Positions 32,453-41,770 are shown, counted from the first letter of the stretch. The stretch: DNA of 64,000 nucleotides from Acidaminococcus hominis (GCF_021044795.1 NZ_JAJNOP010000004.1); one strand, 5' to 3'. Notes: generated by a model not told the origin, from the letters alone. A program made the numbers and translations.

Positions 32453-34728
32453 TGCGCCCATTGCAATTGGAAATGACCGCTTTTGGTCCCTACGCCCAAA
32501 AGGAAGTCATCGATTTTACGAAATTGGGGGACAAACGCTTTTTCCTGATTACCGGTCCCACCGGCAGCGGAAAGACTACGATTTTGGACGCCATTACCTT
32601 TGCCCTGTACGGCACCCCCAGCGGGGACCTGCGGGACAACCGCTCCCTGCGCAGCGACTACGCCACCCCGGACCACAAGACGGAGGTGCTGTTCACCTTC
32701 AGCAACCAGGACAAGGTGTACGAGGTCACCCGTACCCCGGAGCAGGAACTGACCAAGCAGCGGGGAGAAGGCACCCGGACGGTGCCAGCAGGAGCGTCGC
32801 TGGTGGAAATCCGGCCGGACGGGGAACGGAACATCCTGGGCAAGACCAACAATGCGGTAACCCAGGCCATTGAGGGCATTTTGGGCTTTCAGGCCCGGCA
32901 GTTCCGCCAGCTGATGGTGCTGCCCCAGGGGGAATTCCGCCGCTTTCTGGTAGCAGATTCCAAGGAACGGAAAAAGATTCTGGAAACCCTGTTCAAGACC
33001 GAACAGTACAGCCAGATTGAAGACCGGCTGGATGCCAAGGCCAAGGCCCTGGAGCAGAAGTACCAGCAGGCCGTCCAGCATTACAAGGCGCTTTTGGAGG
33101 CAGCCGGGGCGGAAAGTCCCGAGGCTCTAAAGGAGCAGCTGGTCCAGGAGGAAGCCCAGGAAAAGGCTCTGGAAGCCCAGCGCAAAAGTTCCCAGGAAGC
33201 CTACCAAAAGGCCCAGGAGGCTTTCCAGAATGCCCAGCAGACCAGCCATTTGTTCAAACGCCTGGACCAATGCAAACAGCAGCAAAAACAGCTGACGGCC
33301 CAGGAACCGGCCCTTGCGGAGCTCCGGCAGAAACTGGTGCTGTTAGATGAGGCCCAAAAGCTCCACCCCTTCTACGAAAATGCCCTGAAGGCCACCCAGG
33401 AAAAGAAAAAGGCAGACTACAATGCGGACCAAGCCCAGGCCAACTGGACGGCGGCCCAAAAAGAGCTGACCGCCTGCCTTGCCAAGGCCAACCAGACCAA
33501 CAAGGACGCTCTCCAGGAACAGGCCAACCAGTGCCGGGAGGAAATGACCCGGATGGCAGTGGTCTCCGGGGAAACGGTGCGGCTGGCCCAGCAGCTGGTG
33601 GACGGAAAGCCCTGCCCGGTGTGCGGGGCGCTGGAACACCCCAGTCCGGCCAACGAAACCCAAAAGGACCGGCAGGCCCTGAAAGCCAAAATCCAGGCCA
33701 TGGAGAACCGGCTGAAGGAGCTGGACCGGCTCCAGCGGGAACTGGACCGGGCCCAGGCCCAGGTAAACCAGGCGGAAGGCTCCTGCAAGGCTTCCCAGCA
33801 GCACGCCCAGGAGGCGGAAAAACTGTTCGAGGCAGAACGGGAAGCGTTCCGCGCCGCCCTGGAGGCCTCCTCCTTTGCCGACCAGCACGCCTTTTTGGCC
33901 GCCCACAGCCAGCTGGAACACAAGGCGGACTGGCAGGCCCAGCTGGACCGGTACCGGGAGCAGAAGGCCCGGCTGGAAGGAGAACGGGAAAGTCTGGAAA
34001 AACAGCTTGAGGGCAAGACCCTGCCGGAGCTGCCGCCCCTGGAGGAAGCCGTGCACCAGGCCCGGCAGGCCTGGAACAGCGCAGCCACCCAGGCAGGCGC
34101 CCTTCAGGCCAGTCTCAAGCGGGAGCGGCAAACCCTGGCTGCCCTGGAAAAGACCCGGGAGGAAGGGAAAAAGATTCACGAGGCCTACCGGCCCATCGGC
34201 CATCTGGCCCAGGCTGCCCGGGGCAACAACGCCCGGAAGCTGACCTTCTCCTCCTTTGTGCTTCAGGCAGTGCTGGACGATGTGCTGGAAACGGCCAACC
34301 TGCGGCTGTCCAAAATCAGCCAGGGCCGGTACACCCTGTACCGGAGCCAGGAGATTGTGGACGCCCGGAAGGAACAGGGGCTGGGGCTGGAAATTATGGA
34401 CGCCTTCACCGGCCAGGCCCGGGCGGTAACCACCCTGTCCGGGGGCGAGATTTTCTTCACCTCTCTTTCCCTGGCCCTGGGGCTGTCCGATGTGCTGGAA
34501 GCCTACGCCGGGGGCCTGCACCTGGACACCATTTTGGTGGACGAGGGCTTTGGTTCCCTGGACCCGGAAACCCTGGACGGGGCCATCACCTCCCTGTTGG
34601 AACTCCAGAAGGGAGGCCGGCTGGTGGGCATTATCTCCCACGTGGCAGAGCTGAAGGAACGGATCAGCGCCCAGCTGGAAATCATTCCCACGGGCCAGGG
34701 CAGCCGGACAGAATTCCACGTGAGCTAG
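32452..34728 (+). CDS. sbcC: SbcC, ATPase subunit of SbcCD (short form)
   Basis: A Rad50-type ATPase of 758 residues. Walker A GPTGSGKTT lies near 36-44. Two Gln/Glu/Lys-rich coiled-coil arms flank a zinc hook, CPVCGA, near residue 388. The signature LSGGEIFFTSLSLALGLS is near 663 and Walker B ILVDEGFGSLDPETLD near 695. Well-known SbcC proteins are about 1050-1130 residues, so the coiled-coil arms are clearly shortened while the ATPase and hook are intact. It follows sbcD with a one-base overlap and is terminated at 34735-34770. Confidence 0.93.
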   Translation: MRPLQLEMTAFGPYAQKEVIDFTKLGDKRFFLITGPTGSGKTTILDAITFALYGTPSGDLRDNRSLRSDYATPDHKTEVLFTFSNQDKVYEVTRTPEQELTKQRGEGTRTVPAGASLVEIRPDGERNILGKTNNAVTQAIEGILGFQARQFRQLMVLPQGEFRRFLVADSKERKKILETLFKTEQYSQIEDRLDAKAKALEQKYQQAVQHYKALLEAAGAESPEALKEQLVQEEAQEKALEAQRKSSQEAYQKAQEAFQNAQQTSHLFKRLDQCKQQQKQLTAQEPALAELRQKLVLLDEAQKLHPFYENALKATQEKKKADYNADQAQANWTAAQKELTACLAKANQTNKDALQEQANQCREEMTRMAVVSGETVRLAQQLVDGKPCPVCGALEHPSPANETQKDRQALKAKIQAMENRLKELDRLQRELDRAQAQVNQAEGSCKASQQHAQEAEKLFEAEREAFRAALEASSFADQHAFLAAHSQLEHKADWQAQLDRYREQKARLEGERESLEKQLEGKTLPELPPLEEAVHQARQAWNSAATQAGALQASLKRERQTLAALEKTREEGKKIHEAYRPIGHLAQAARGNNARKLTFSSFVLQAVLDDVLETANLRLSKISQGRYTLYRSQEIVDARKEQGLGLEIMDAFTGQARAVTTLSGGEIFFTSLSLALGLSDVLEAYAGGLHLDTILVDEGFGSLDPETLDGAITSLLELQKGGRLVGIISHVAELKERISAQLEIIPTGQGSRTEFHVS

Positions 34729-34734
34729 GCGCAG

Positions 34735-34770
34735 AAAAGCGCCCTGGCTGGATAACTCCAGGACGCTTTT
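34735..34770 (+). terminator. Terminator of sbcDC
   Basis: AAAAGCGCCCTGG pairs with CCAGGACGCTTTT with one mismatch, ending in T-rich sequence, directly after the sbcC stop. Confidence 0.7.
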
Positions 34771-34783
34771 GCTTAATTCTTAT

Positions 34784-34829
34784 AAAAAACGGAGCAGTAC
34801 AAAAATGCCATGCACTTTTGTACTGCTCC
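34784..34829 (-). terminator. Terminator of the tsaD operon
   Basis: GGAGCAGTACAAAA pairs with TTTTGTACTGCTCC, and the minus strand continues in a T-run. It lies 17 bases beyond the tsaD stop. Confidence 0.75.
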
Positions 34830-34845
34830 ATTTGCTTTTTTAGGT

Positions 34846-35868
34846 TTATTTCTCCCCCAGCTTCAGGGAAGGGTCGGCATTCAGGTTCAAAGCCGCAAAG
34901 TCGTGATGCTTGTACTGATAGTACCCGCGCACGGCTACCATGACGGCGTTGTCCGTGCAGAGAATGGGCGTGGGATGCACCAGTTCGGCGCCCACGGCCT
35001 TGGCACCCGCTGCCAGGGCTTCCTGGAGGTGCTTATTGGCGGATACGCCGCCGGCCAGGACAATCTTTTTGAGGCCGGTGCTCTTGAGGGCCTGCTGGCT
35101 CTTTTGGACCAATACGTCCACAATGGCCTGCTGGAAGGAAGCGGCCACGTCGGCCTTGCTCCAGTCGCTGCCCCGCTGCTCCTCGCTATGGATGTGGTTG
35201 ATGACAGCGGATTTCAGGCCGCTGAAGCTAAAGTCAAAGGTATTGGGCAGCAGAGGCCGGGGGAAATCAATGGCCTTAGGGTCCCCGCCCTGGGCCAGTT
35301 TCTCGATTTCCGGGCCGCCGGGATAGGGCAGCCCCATGAACCGGGCAATTTTGTCGAAGGCTTCCCCTGCCGCATCGTCCCGGGTTTGGCCCAGCAGCCG
35401 GAAAGTCATTTCGTCTTCCACTACCAAAAGGGAGGTGTGGCCACCGCTGACCACCAGGGCCAAAAAGGGCGGCTTCAGGTCCGGGTCCGCCAAAAAGTTG
35501 GCGAAAACGTGGCCTTCCAGATGGTTCACCCCGATGAGGGGCTTGCCGGTGCCCAGGGCCAGTCCCTTGGCGGCAGAAAGCCCTACCAGAAGGGCTCCCA
35601 CCAGCCCCGGCCCGTAGGTGACGGCAATGGCGTCCACGTCCTTTAGGGTCAGGTGGGCGTCGCTTAGGGCCTTATCAATCACGGGCATTACGTGTTCAAT
35701 ATGTTTTCGGGATGCGATTTCCGGCACCACCCCGCCAAATTTCCGATGGACGGGGATTTGGGTGGAAACCACATTGGATAATACCGTGCGTCCGTTTTGG
35801 ACCACGGAGGCAGCCGTTTCGTCGCAGCTGCTTTCTATGCCTAAAATGGTAATCGCTTTTTCTTCCAT
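34846..35868 (-). CDS. tsaD: TsaD, tRNA threonylcarbamoyladenosine synthase subunit
   Basis: A 340-residue Kae1/Qri7-family protein that transfers threonylcarbamoyl to A37 of ANN-decoding tRNAs. The start MEEKAITILGIESSCDETA fits the family, with GAGGAG just upstream. The metal-site HLEGH lies near residue 110, with VSGGHT near 133 and DDAAGEAFDK near 158. It is the last gene of the tsaE-tsaB-rimI-tsaD operon and has an 8-base gap from rimI. Confidence 0.96.
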   Translation of the reverse strand: MEEKAITILGIESSCDETAASVVQNGRTVLSNVVSTQIPVHRKFGGVVPEIASRKHIEHVMPVIDKALSDAHLTLKDVDAIAVTYGPGLVGALLVGLSAAKGLALGTGKPLIGVNHLEGHVFANFLADPDLKPPFLALVVSGGHTSLLVVEDEMTFRLLGQTRDDAAGEAFDKIARFMGLPYPGGPEIEKLAQGGDPKAIDFPRPLLPNTFDFSFSGLKSAVINHIHSEEQRGSDWSKADVAASFQQAIVDVLVQKSQQALKSTGLKKIVLAGGVSANKHLQEALAAGAKAVGAELVHPTPILCTDNAVMVAVRGYYQYKHHDFAALNLNADPSLKLGEK

Positions 35869-35876
35869 AATCTCCT

Positions 35877-36335
35877 CTATGCCAGGGTGCACGTCATCAA
35901 GATGGCGTCTTCCCCACTATCCGTATAATAACCGGCTCTCCGGCCGTTTTCGCTAAAGCCCCAGTGCGCATAGGTCTTGCGGGCAGGCAGGTTGTGCTCC
36001 CGGACTTCCAGGGTTACTTCCGTGGCCAAGAGCTCCCGGGCCCGGTCCAGCATTGCGCCTACCAAGGCATTGCCCCAGCCCTCTCCCCGGCGTCCCGTGT
36101 CCACCGCCAGGCGCATAATCTGGGCCTCTCCGGCCACCAGCCAAAAGCCTCCGTAGGCCACCGGGCTGCCTGTTTCATCAAGGAGCAGCAGGTAGTGGCT
36201 CAGGCGGCCGTTCAGCTCGTCCAGCCAGGTCTCCCGGCTCCAGGCTTCCGGAAAGGAGCCTGCGTCCACGGGCAGCAGCCAGTCCAGGTCCTGTTCCGTC
36301 AGGGCTCTTACGCCTTGGGATGTCGTTTTTCCCAT
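35877..36335 (-). CDS. rimI: RimI-type ribosomal protein S18 alanine N-acetyltransferase
   Basis: A 152-residue GNAT acetyltransferase. The start is the ATG giving MGKTTSQG, with GGAGGCGGAAG upstream and overlapping the tsaB end by 28 bases. The acetyl-CoA loop appears as RRGEGWGNAL near residues 82-91, with VREHNLPARKTYAHWGF near 113-129 as in RimI. The operon position between tsaB and tsaD is the classic one. The first glycine of the Q/RxxGxG/A motif is present in altered spacing, so substrate assignment rests partly on context. Confidence 0.87.
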   Translation of the reverse strand: MGKTTSQGVRALTEQDLDWLLPVDAGSFPEAWSRETWLDELNGRLSHYLLLLDETGSPVAYGGFWLVAGEAQIMRLAVDTGRRGEGWGNALVGAMLDRARELLATEVTLEVREHNLPARKTYAHWGFSENGRRAGYYTDSGEDAILMTCTLA

Positions 36336-37003
36336 AATTCTTCCGCCTCCGAGCGCCGGATATAAAAGGGATCCATGCCAAAATAGCTGTGGAGTTCTCC
36401 GGGCACGTACTGGGCTGCACCCAGAATGGCCACCGAGGACCCTCTGGGCAGCCGGGCACTGCTGGGGGCCAGGGAAACAAAGGGGCAATTGTCCAAAAGG
36501 GGAACCCGCTGGGTTTCTCCCATAAGAATGGCCGGCAGTTCCTGGGCATTGAGAAGCGCACCCACTTCCTTGCCCGGCACAATCTGCACCGGTTCCACTT
36601 CCACCATTTTACCCTCCTGCCACTGGTACCGCCCCAGGTACACATTCCCCTTTTGGGCGTCCAGTACCGGCGCCAGAAGGACCCCTTCCACCGGCAGATT
36701 ATAGGCAATCACCTGCAGGGTATCAACGGCCACCAGGGGCAGGTTCAAACTGTAGGCCAGGGCTTCCGCCGTAGCCATGCCAATGCGCAGGCCCGTAAAG
36801 GAACCGGGACCCCGGCTTACGGCAATGAGCTCCAGTTCCTCTTTGGTCACCTGGGCCAGGGTGAGCAGCTGCTCCAGCTGGGGTACCAGACCCTCCGAAT
36901 GGGTGAGCCCCACGTTGATGTCCACTGCTCCCAGAATTTTATCGTCTTTTGCCACCGCCACGGAGCAGACCCGGGTGGAGGTATCAATTCCTAATGTCAG
37001 CAC
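36308..37003 (-). CDS. tsaB: TsaB, t6A synthesis partner protein
   Basis: A 231-residue inactive homologue of TsaD needed for t6A formation. It begins MLTLGIDTSTRVCSVAV from a GTG that overlaps the tsaE stop region by 7 bases. SRGPGSFTGLRIGMATA near residues 64-80 is the typical TsaB stretch. It overlaps rimI at its 3' end. Confidence 0.93.
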   Translation of the reverse strand: MLTLGIDTSTRVCSVAVAKDDKILGAVDINVGLTHSEGLVPQLEQLLTLAQVTKEELELIAVSRGPGSFTGLRIGMATAEALAYSLNLPLVAVDTLQVIAYNLPVEGVLLAPVLDAQKGNVYLGRYQWQEGKMVEVEPVQIVPGKEVGALLNAQELPAILMGETQRVPLLDNCPFVSLAPSSARLPRGSSVAILGAAQYVPGELHSYFGMDPFYIRRSEAEELWEKRHPKA

Positions 37004-37461
37004 AATTCTTCAACCTTTCTTGCCAAAGCTTCGTAATGTTCCCCATGGGGAATCAGCCGGGCTTCCCGTCTGTTGTCCTTCCGGAGCAGCTGGATTTCCA
37101 GATTTTCCGGGGGCATCTCTTCCGGGAACAGCTCGGCCCATTCGATGAAGGTCACCCCATCGTAACCGGCGTATTCGGAAAAGCCGATGTCTTCCAATTC
37201 TTCCTCCCGGTTGATCCGGTACAAATCGAAATGTTTTACGGACAGGTTCTTTCCCTTATAGATGTTCATCAGGGAAAAAGTGGGAGAGGTCACTTCGGCC
37301 GGATCCACCCCCAGGGCTTTGGCGGCTGCAATCACCAGACAGGTCTTGCCGGCTCCCAGGTCTCCATTGAGGAGTACCACGTCACCGTCCGTCAGCAGGC
37401 TGCCCAAATGGGTGCCCAGGGCTGCGGTTGCCGCCTCATCCGGGCAATACAGGGTTACCAT
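36997..37461 (-). CDS. tsaE: TsaE, t6A synthesis ATPase
   Basis: A 154-residue P-loop ATPase that drives the TsaB-TsaD complex. The start is the ATG giving MVTLYCPDE, with AGGAGG upstream. Walker A GDLGAGKT lies near 33-40, SPTFSLMNIY near 59 and HFDLYRI near 76, with EWAELFPEEMP near 107. It is the first gene of the operon, downstream of pckA and its terminator. Confidence 0.94.
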   Translation of the reverse strand: MVTLYCPDEAATAALGTHLGSLLTDGDVVLLNGDLGAGKTCLVIAAAKALGVDPAEVTSPTFSLMNIYKGKNLSVKHFDLYRINREEELEDIGFSEYAGYDGVTFIEWAELFPEEMPPENLEIQLLRKDNRREARLIPHGEHYEALARKVEELC

Positions 37462-37519
37462 GATTTTTCCCTCCTTCAGCACGGGCTGCGCCTAGCGCAG
37501 GTTCCCGTAAATACAAGAA

Positions 37520-37544
37520 AAGGGGCTGCAGTGCACAGCCCCTT
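37520..37544 (-). terminator. Terminator of pckA
   Basis: AAGGGGCTG pairs with CAGCCCCTT, ending in TTTTCTT on the minus strand, 8 bases after the pckA stop. Confidence 0.75.
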
Positions 37545-37552
37545 GCGTCGTC

Positions 37553-39115
37553 TTATTTATCCAGAGTAGGACCAGCGGAAGCAATGTCTTCCGTTACCTC
37601 ACCAGCAAATTTCTTGAAGTTTTCCTGGAACAGGCCGGCCAGTTTGGCACAGGTCTGATCGTAGGCTTCCTTGTCTTCCCAGGTGGACCGGGGATCCAGC
37701 ACTTCGTCCGGCACGTTGGGGCAGGACTTGGGCACAGCCACGTTGAATAACGGCATGGTGGTCCAGCCTTCCTTGCCCAGTTCACCGTCCAGGGCTGCGT
37801 GGATCATGGCCCGGGTGTAGGCCAGTTTCATCCGGCTGCCAACCCCGTAGGGGCCGCCGGTCCAGCCGGTGTTCACCAGGTATACGTTGGTCTCATGCTT
37901 GGCAATCCGTTCCCCCAGAAGCTTGGCATAGGTCAGCGGAGGCAGGGGCAGGAACGGTGCGCCAAAGGCCGTGGAGAACGTGGCCTGGGGTTCCGTAATG
38001 CCCCGTTCGGTACCGGCAACCTTGCTGGTATAGCCCGTCAGGTAGTGGTACATGGCCTGCTCCTTGGTGAGCTTGGAGATGGGAGGCAGTACCCCGAAGG
38101 CATCAGCCGTCAGCAGGATGATGTTCTTGGGATGGGTGGCCATGCTGGGCAGCTTGGCGTTGGGAATATAGTTCAGGGGATAGGCTACCCGGGTGTTTTC
38201 CGTAATGGTCCGGTCGGAGAAGTCAGGAGCCCCGGTCTTGGAATCCACCACCACGTTTTCCATCACGGCGCCGAAACGCACGGCATGGAAAATCTCCGGC
38301 TGGCTGTCTTCGGTCAGGTCGATGCACTTGGCATAGCAGCCGCCTTCGATGTTGAATACCCCGTTATCTCCCCAGCCGTGTTCATCGTCACCAATCAGGG
38401 AACGTTTGGGGTCTGCGGACAGGGTGGTTTTCCCGGTGCCGGACAGGCCAAAGAACAGGGCTACGTCGCCCTTGGGGCCCTCATTGCAGGAGCAGTGCAT
38501 GGTAAGAATGTTCTGCAGGGGCAGCAGGTAATTCATTACAGAGAAAATGGATTTCTTCAGTTCGCCGGCATAACGGCCGCCGCCGATGAGCACCACTTTC
38601 TTGTCGAAGTTCAGAATAATGAAGGTTTCAGAGTTGGTGTGGTCCAGTGCCGGTTCTGCTTCCACATCCGGCAGGGAGATGACGGTAAAGTCTTCCTGAA
38701 CAGTGCTGGGTTCATTGGATTTAATGAACAGCTGGTTCACGAATACACTCTGCCAAGCCATCTGGTTGATGAACTTTACCCGAATCTGATACTTGGGATC
38801 GGCACCGGCCTTCACGTTGTTCACGTATACCCGGTGGGTCTTGATATAGGCTTCGCACTTGGCGTAAATCCGGTCAAAGGTTTCCTGGCTGCAGGGCTGG
38901 TTGTTGGTCCAGCTGACCACATCATGGGTCAGAGGTGTGTCCACAATGAACTTGTCCTTGGGAGAACGGCCGGTATGGGTACCGGTAGTTACCCGCAGCG
39001 CGCCCGTATCAGAAAAAGTACCTTCTCCGTTGCGAATGGCTTCTTCAATGAGCTCACGCACGCTTAAATCTCTGACTACTTCTTTTGCTTCCGCTAACAA
39101 TCCCGTACTGATCAT
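37553..39115 (-). CDS. pckA: Phosphoenolpyruvate carboxykinase (ATP)
   Basis: A 520-residue ATP-type PEP carboxykinase that interconverts oxaloacetate and PEP. Kinase-1 GLSGTGKTTLSADP near 225-240, kinase-2 LIGDDEHGW near 245 and the substrate loop THTGRSPKDKF near 46-56 are intact. The N-terminus reads MISTGLLAEAKEVVRDL, with AGGAGAGG upstream. It is monocistronic with its own strong promoter and terminator. In a fermenter it may run in the ATP-forming, anaplerotic or gluconeogenic direction, which the sequence does not tell. Confidence 0.96.
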   Translation of the reverse strand: MISTGLLAEAKEVVRDLSVRELIEEAIRNGEGTFSDTGALRVTTGTHTGRSPKDKFIVDTPLTHDVVSWTNNQPCSQETFDRIYAKCEAYIKTHRVYVNNVKAGADPKYQIRVKFINQMAWQSVFVNQLFIKSNEPSTVQEDFTVISLPDVEAEPALDHTNSETFIILNFDKKVVLIGGGRYAGELKKSIFSVMNYLLPLQNILTMHCSCNEGPKGDVALFFGLSGTGKTTLSADPKRSLIGDDEHGWGDNGVFNIEGGCYAKCIDLTEDSQPEIFHAVRFGAVMENVVVDSKTGAPDFSDRTITENTRVAYPLNYIPNAKLPSMATHPKNIILLTADAFGVLPPISKLTKEQAMYHYLTGYTSKVAGTERGITEPQATFSTAFGAPFLPLPPLTYAKLLGERIAKHETNVYLVNTGWTGGPYGVGSRMKLAYTRAMIHAALDGELGKEGWTTMPLFNVAVPKSCPNVPDEVLDPRSTWEDKEAYDQTCAKLAGLFQENFKKFAGEVTEDIASAGPTLDK

Positions 39116-39179
39116 TTTTCGTTAACCTCTCCTATTTCCCCATGGGACCGCCAAAGTCCGCATATTTTGTATACCGTAA

Positions 39180-39208
39180 ATTATATGACATTTTCCGTTA
39201 TCTGACAA
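39180..39208 (-). promoter_or_regulatory. Strong promoter of pckA
   Basis: On the minus strand TTGTCA (39203-39208) and a perfect TATAAT (39180-39185) are spaced by 17 bases, about 65 bases before the pckA start codon. Confidence 0.8.
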
Positions 39209-39282
39209 TAAGCCAACTGAAGACAATTTATCTACTATTTCATAGGTAATAATTATATTTCCAATTCCTACCTATTCAATAA

Positions 39283-39316
39283 AATAAGGCTGTGAAGTTC
39301 GTTTCACAGCCTTATT
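39283..39316. terminator. Terminator downstream of the acyl-CoA dehydrogenase
   Basis: AATAAGGCTGTGAA pairs with TTTCACAGCCTTATT with a short loop, followed by TTTTATT on the minus strand, about 155 bases past the dehydrogenase stop. Confidence 0.75.
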
Positions 39317-39472
39317 CAGCCATAAATACCAGGTCAGGACCTGCACGCAGACAGGCCTTGCCCATTTTTTAACGGAAAAGCAGCCATCAATTATAATTTT
39401 TACTTTTCCATTTCTGACGCCATTCCAACCCACTCCAGCGGGCGGCAGCCGTCAAAACGGGATACATTATAT

Positions 39473-40606
39473 TTAGTACAAAATCTTGTTGGCAATAACC
39501 ATCCGTTGGATTTGGTTGGTGCCTTCGTAGATTTGCAGAATCTTGGCATCACGCATTTTCTTTTCCATGGGATAGTCTTTCATGTAGCCGTAACCACCCA
39601 TAACCTGCAGGGCATCGGTAGCCACTTCCATGGCCACATCGGAGGCAAAGCATTTGCTCATGGCAGCTTCCTTGCCAAATTCCACGCCCTGGTCACGCAT
39701 CCAGCAGGCTTTCTGCACCATCAGACGGGCAGTTTCTACCTTCATGGCCATATCGGCAATCATTGCCTGTACCATTTGGAAGGAAGCGATGGGCTGGCCA
39801 AACTGTCTTCTTTCCCGTGCGTAGTGGGCAGCCAGATCCAGGCAGGACTGGGCCAGACCTACAGCAACGGAGGCTACGAAAGGACGGGCGGAATCCAGGG
39901 TTTCCATGGCAATGCAAAAGCCTTGGCCTTCCCGGCCTACCCGCATGGATTCAGGAACGATAACGTCTTCCAGAATCAATTCGCAGGTGTTGGAGGGACG
40001 AATGCCCATTTTATCTTCTTTGCGGCCTACGCTGAAGCCCGGAGTGCCTTTGGGAACGATAAAGCAGGTCAGTCCGCGGATACCGCCGGATTTCCGGGTA
40101 TTGGCGAACACCAGGTAGCTGTCGGCAATGCCGCCGTTGGTGATGAACACCTTTTGGCCGTTCAGGACATAGTGGTCCCCGTCTTTAACGGCTTTGGTGG
40201 CTACTGCGCCTGCATCGGAACCGGCACCCGGTTCGGTCAGGGCAAAAGCAGCCAGCTTGCCTGCGTTCAGCAGGTCGCATTGGTATTTTTTCTGTTCTTC
40301 ATTGCCAGCAATCAAAATGGGATAAGAGGCCAGAGCATTGGCAGCAATGGAAGTAGCCACACCGGCGCAGCCCTTGCCCAGTTCTTCATAAATCATGGCA
40401 ATGGTAATGCTGTCCAGTCCCGGGCCGCCGTATTCTTCCGGGACTACCAAGTTCAGCAGTCCCATATCACCGGCGATTTTGAAAATTTCCGGTCTAGCGT
40501 GGTTTTCCCGATCCATTTCTTCCGTATAAGGAACAATTTCCTTATCAACGAAGTCTTTGACTATGGACTTTAATTCTAATTGCTCTTCGTTTAACGCGAA
40601 ATCCAT
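39473..40606 (-). CDS. Acyl-CoA dehydrogenase (short-chain type)
   Basis: A 377-residue flavoprotein. Family signatures are AAFALTEPGAGSDAGA near 125-140 and QVMGGYGYMKDYP near 335, with catalytic Glu in IYEGTNQIQ near 364. It would oxidise or, with an electron-transfer flavoprotein, reduce a short-chain acyl-CoA. It does not look like the usual butyryl-CoA dehydrogenase of glutamate fermenters from memory, so it may serve another acyl-CoA. No Etf genes are adjacent. It follows a PaaI-type thioesterase gene by 58 bases, a fitting partner. ACAGGAGG precedes the ATG. Confidence 0.88.
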   Translation of the reverse strand: MDFALNEEQLELKSIVKDFVDKEIVPYTEEMDRENHARPEIFKIAGDMGLLNLVVPEEYGGPGLDSITIAMIYEELGKGCAGVATSIAANALASYPILIAGNEEQKKYQCDLLNAGKLAAFALTEPGAGSDAGAVATKAVKDGDHYVLNGQKVFITNGGIADSYLVFANTRKSGGIRGLTCFIVPKGTPGFSVGRKEDKMGIRPSNTCELILEDVIVPESMRVGREGQGFCIAMETLDSARPFVASVAVGLAQSCLDLAAHYARERRQFGQPIASFQMVQAMIADMAMKVETARLMVQKACWMRDQGVEFGKEAAMSKCFASDVAMEVATDALQVMGGYGYMKDYPMEKKMRDAKILQIYEGTNQIQRMVIANKILY

Positions 40607-40664
40607 AAGAGAGCCTCCTGTTTTATGGCGTAGCCTAGTATTTTAGTTGTTAATCTTCATTATT

Positions 40665-41102
40665 TTACCACTGATTGGGTATTTCGTCAAAATGCCCCAC
40701 CACAAACATGGTGCCCGTTACATCCACCATTTTTTTGCCCTCGGGGTCGAAGATTTCAACCCGGCAAACCAGGGTGGAACGGCCTTTATGTTCCAGATGT
40801 GCCTTGGCAATAATTTTTTCCTTGGCAGAGGTGTTGCTGATAAAGTTGATGGAGGAAGAAAGGGTAACTACCTTGTCCCCAATGCTGTAGCCCACTGCCC
40901 CCATGGCCGTATCCGCCAGGGTAAAGAGGGCTCCACCATGGACCACGCCATACCGGTTCCCGTGCTTGGCCGGGTCCACCGCCATGCTCAGCTCGCAGCG
41001 GCCGCATTCCACTTTTTCCAGTTTCACATCTGCCAATTTCATAAATGCATTTTCGTCAAATTTCTTTTCCATCCAACCTGGGATTTCTGCAGCAGTTAAC
41101 AA
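40665..41102 (-). CDS. PaaI-family hotdog thioesterase
   Basis: A 145-residue hotdog-fold acyl-CoA thioesterase. The start is placed at a TTG because GGAG lies 8 bases upstream; a GTG 9 bases earlier overlaps the ribosome site. The active-site loop VVHGGALFTLADTAMG near 55-70 is intact, with the conserved His-Gly-Gly. It immediately precedes the acyl-CoA dehydrogenase gene, so hydrolysis of the same acyl-CoA pool is plausible. Confidence 0.85.
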   Translation of the reverse strand: MLTAAEIPGWMEKKFDENAFMKLADVKLEKVECGRCELSMAVDPAKHGNRYGVVHGGALFTLADTAMGAVGYSIGDKVVTLSSSINFISNTSAKEKIIAKAHLEHKGRSTLVCRVEIFDPEGKKMVDVTGTMFVVGHFDEIPNQW

Positions 41103-41154
41103 TTTCTTCACTCCTATCTCTGAATTTTCAATAATTTTGTTTCAAAAAATCAAT

Positions 41155-41739
41155 TTACAGTATATACACGTGTACCCGCCGACGGCCCCATTGAAGCGCC
41201 TGTCCGCGGTTGGAAAATGCCAAATCTATTTTGTTGCCCTTGATGGCGCTGCCGATATCGGCGGCAATCCCTTCCCCGTACCCCATCACATACATCCGGG
41301 TACCTAGAGGAATAATCAAGGGATCTACAGCAATAACGCCTTTTTGCATGGGAATGCCGGTATAGGTCACACCCGTTACGCCCGGGTCAGTGGGACTATA
41401 GCCCGTAGTTTCCATGGTCCAAAGTTTTCGGTAGTGGCCAAAACTCAGGCCGCTTTCCTTACTCATCAAATTGTAGACGGACCAAGTAACAGCTCCTGTC
41501 TGCTGTTTTTTGTGTTTGCGTTGGAAGGTCTTAACGGCATTCATTGTATCGGTCCCAAACTCTCCATCTATCTCGCCCTGGTATATATCCAGCTTGGACA
41601 ACATAGCTTGTACTTCTTCCACTTTGCGGCCCTTAGCACCCAAGACCGCCACCGGTGGAACGGCAGCGGCCTGAGCAGTCAGGGACAGACTGAGGAGAAG
41701 CAGGAGCGTCAGCAGGAGACCTGTGGTCTTATGGTGCAC
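41155..41739 (-). CDS. Secreted 3D-domain cell wall protein with peptidoglycan-binding module
   Basis: A 194-residue exported protein. The start is a GTG with AGGAGG 9 bases upstream. The signal peptide (LLLTLLLLLSLSLTAQAAA) ends near residue 26. A PG_binding_1-like region (GAKGRKVEEVQAMLSKLDIYQGEIDGEFG, about 33-62) is followed by a C-terminal 3D domain (about 105-194) with the three conserved Asp (VIAVDP, AADIGS, KIDLAF). It resembles YabE/SleB-neighbour type lytic transglycosylases that act on peptidoglycan. It lies 43-52 bases upstream of the thioesterase gene. Confidence 0.87.
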   Translation of the reverse strand: MHHKTTGLLLTLLLLLSLSLTAQAAAVPPVAVLGAKGRKVEEVQAMLSKLDIYQGEIDGEFGTDTMNAVKTFQRKHKKQQTGAVTWSVYNLMSKESGLSFGHYRKLWTMETTGYSPTDPGVTGVTYTGIPMQKGVIAVDPLIIPLGTRMYVMGYGEGIAADIGSAIKGNKIDLAFSNRGQALQWGRRRVHVYIL

Positions 41740-41770
41740 GCTTGGCAGCCTCCTTTTCTAGCAGTCTAAC

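Larger units (their letters stand above)
39116..39472. other. 357-base intergenic region between pckA and the acyl-CoA dehydrogenase
   Basis: This stretch holds the pckA promoter, a terminator for the acyl-CoA dehydrogenase transcript, and about 150 bases without recognised features between that terminator and the dehydrogenase stop. Confidence 0.7.
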
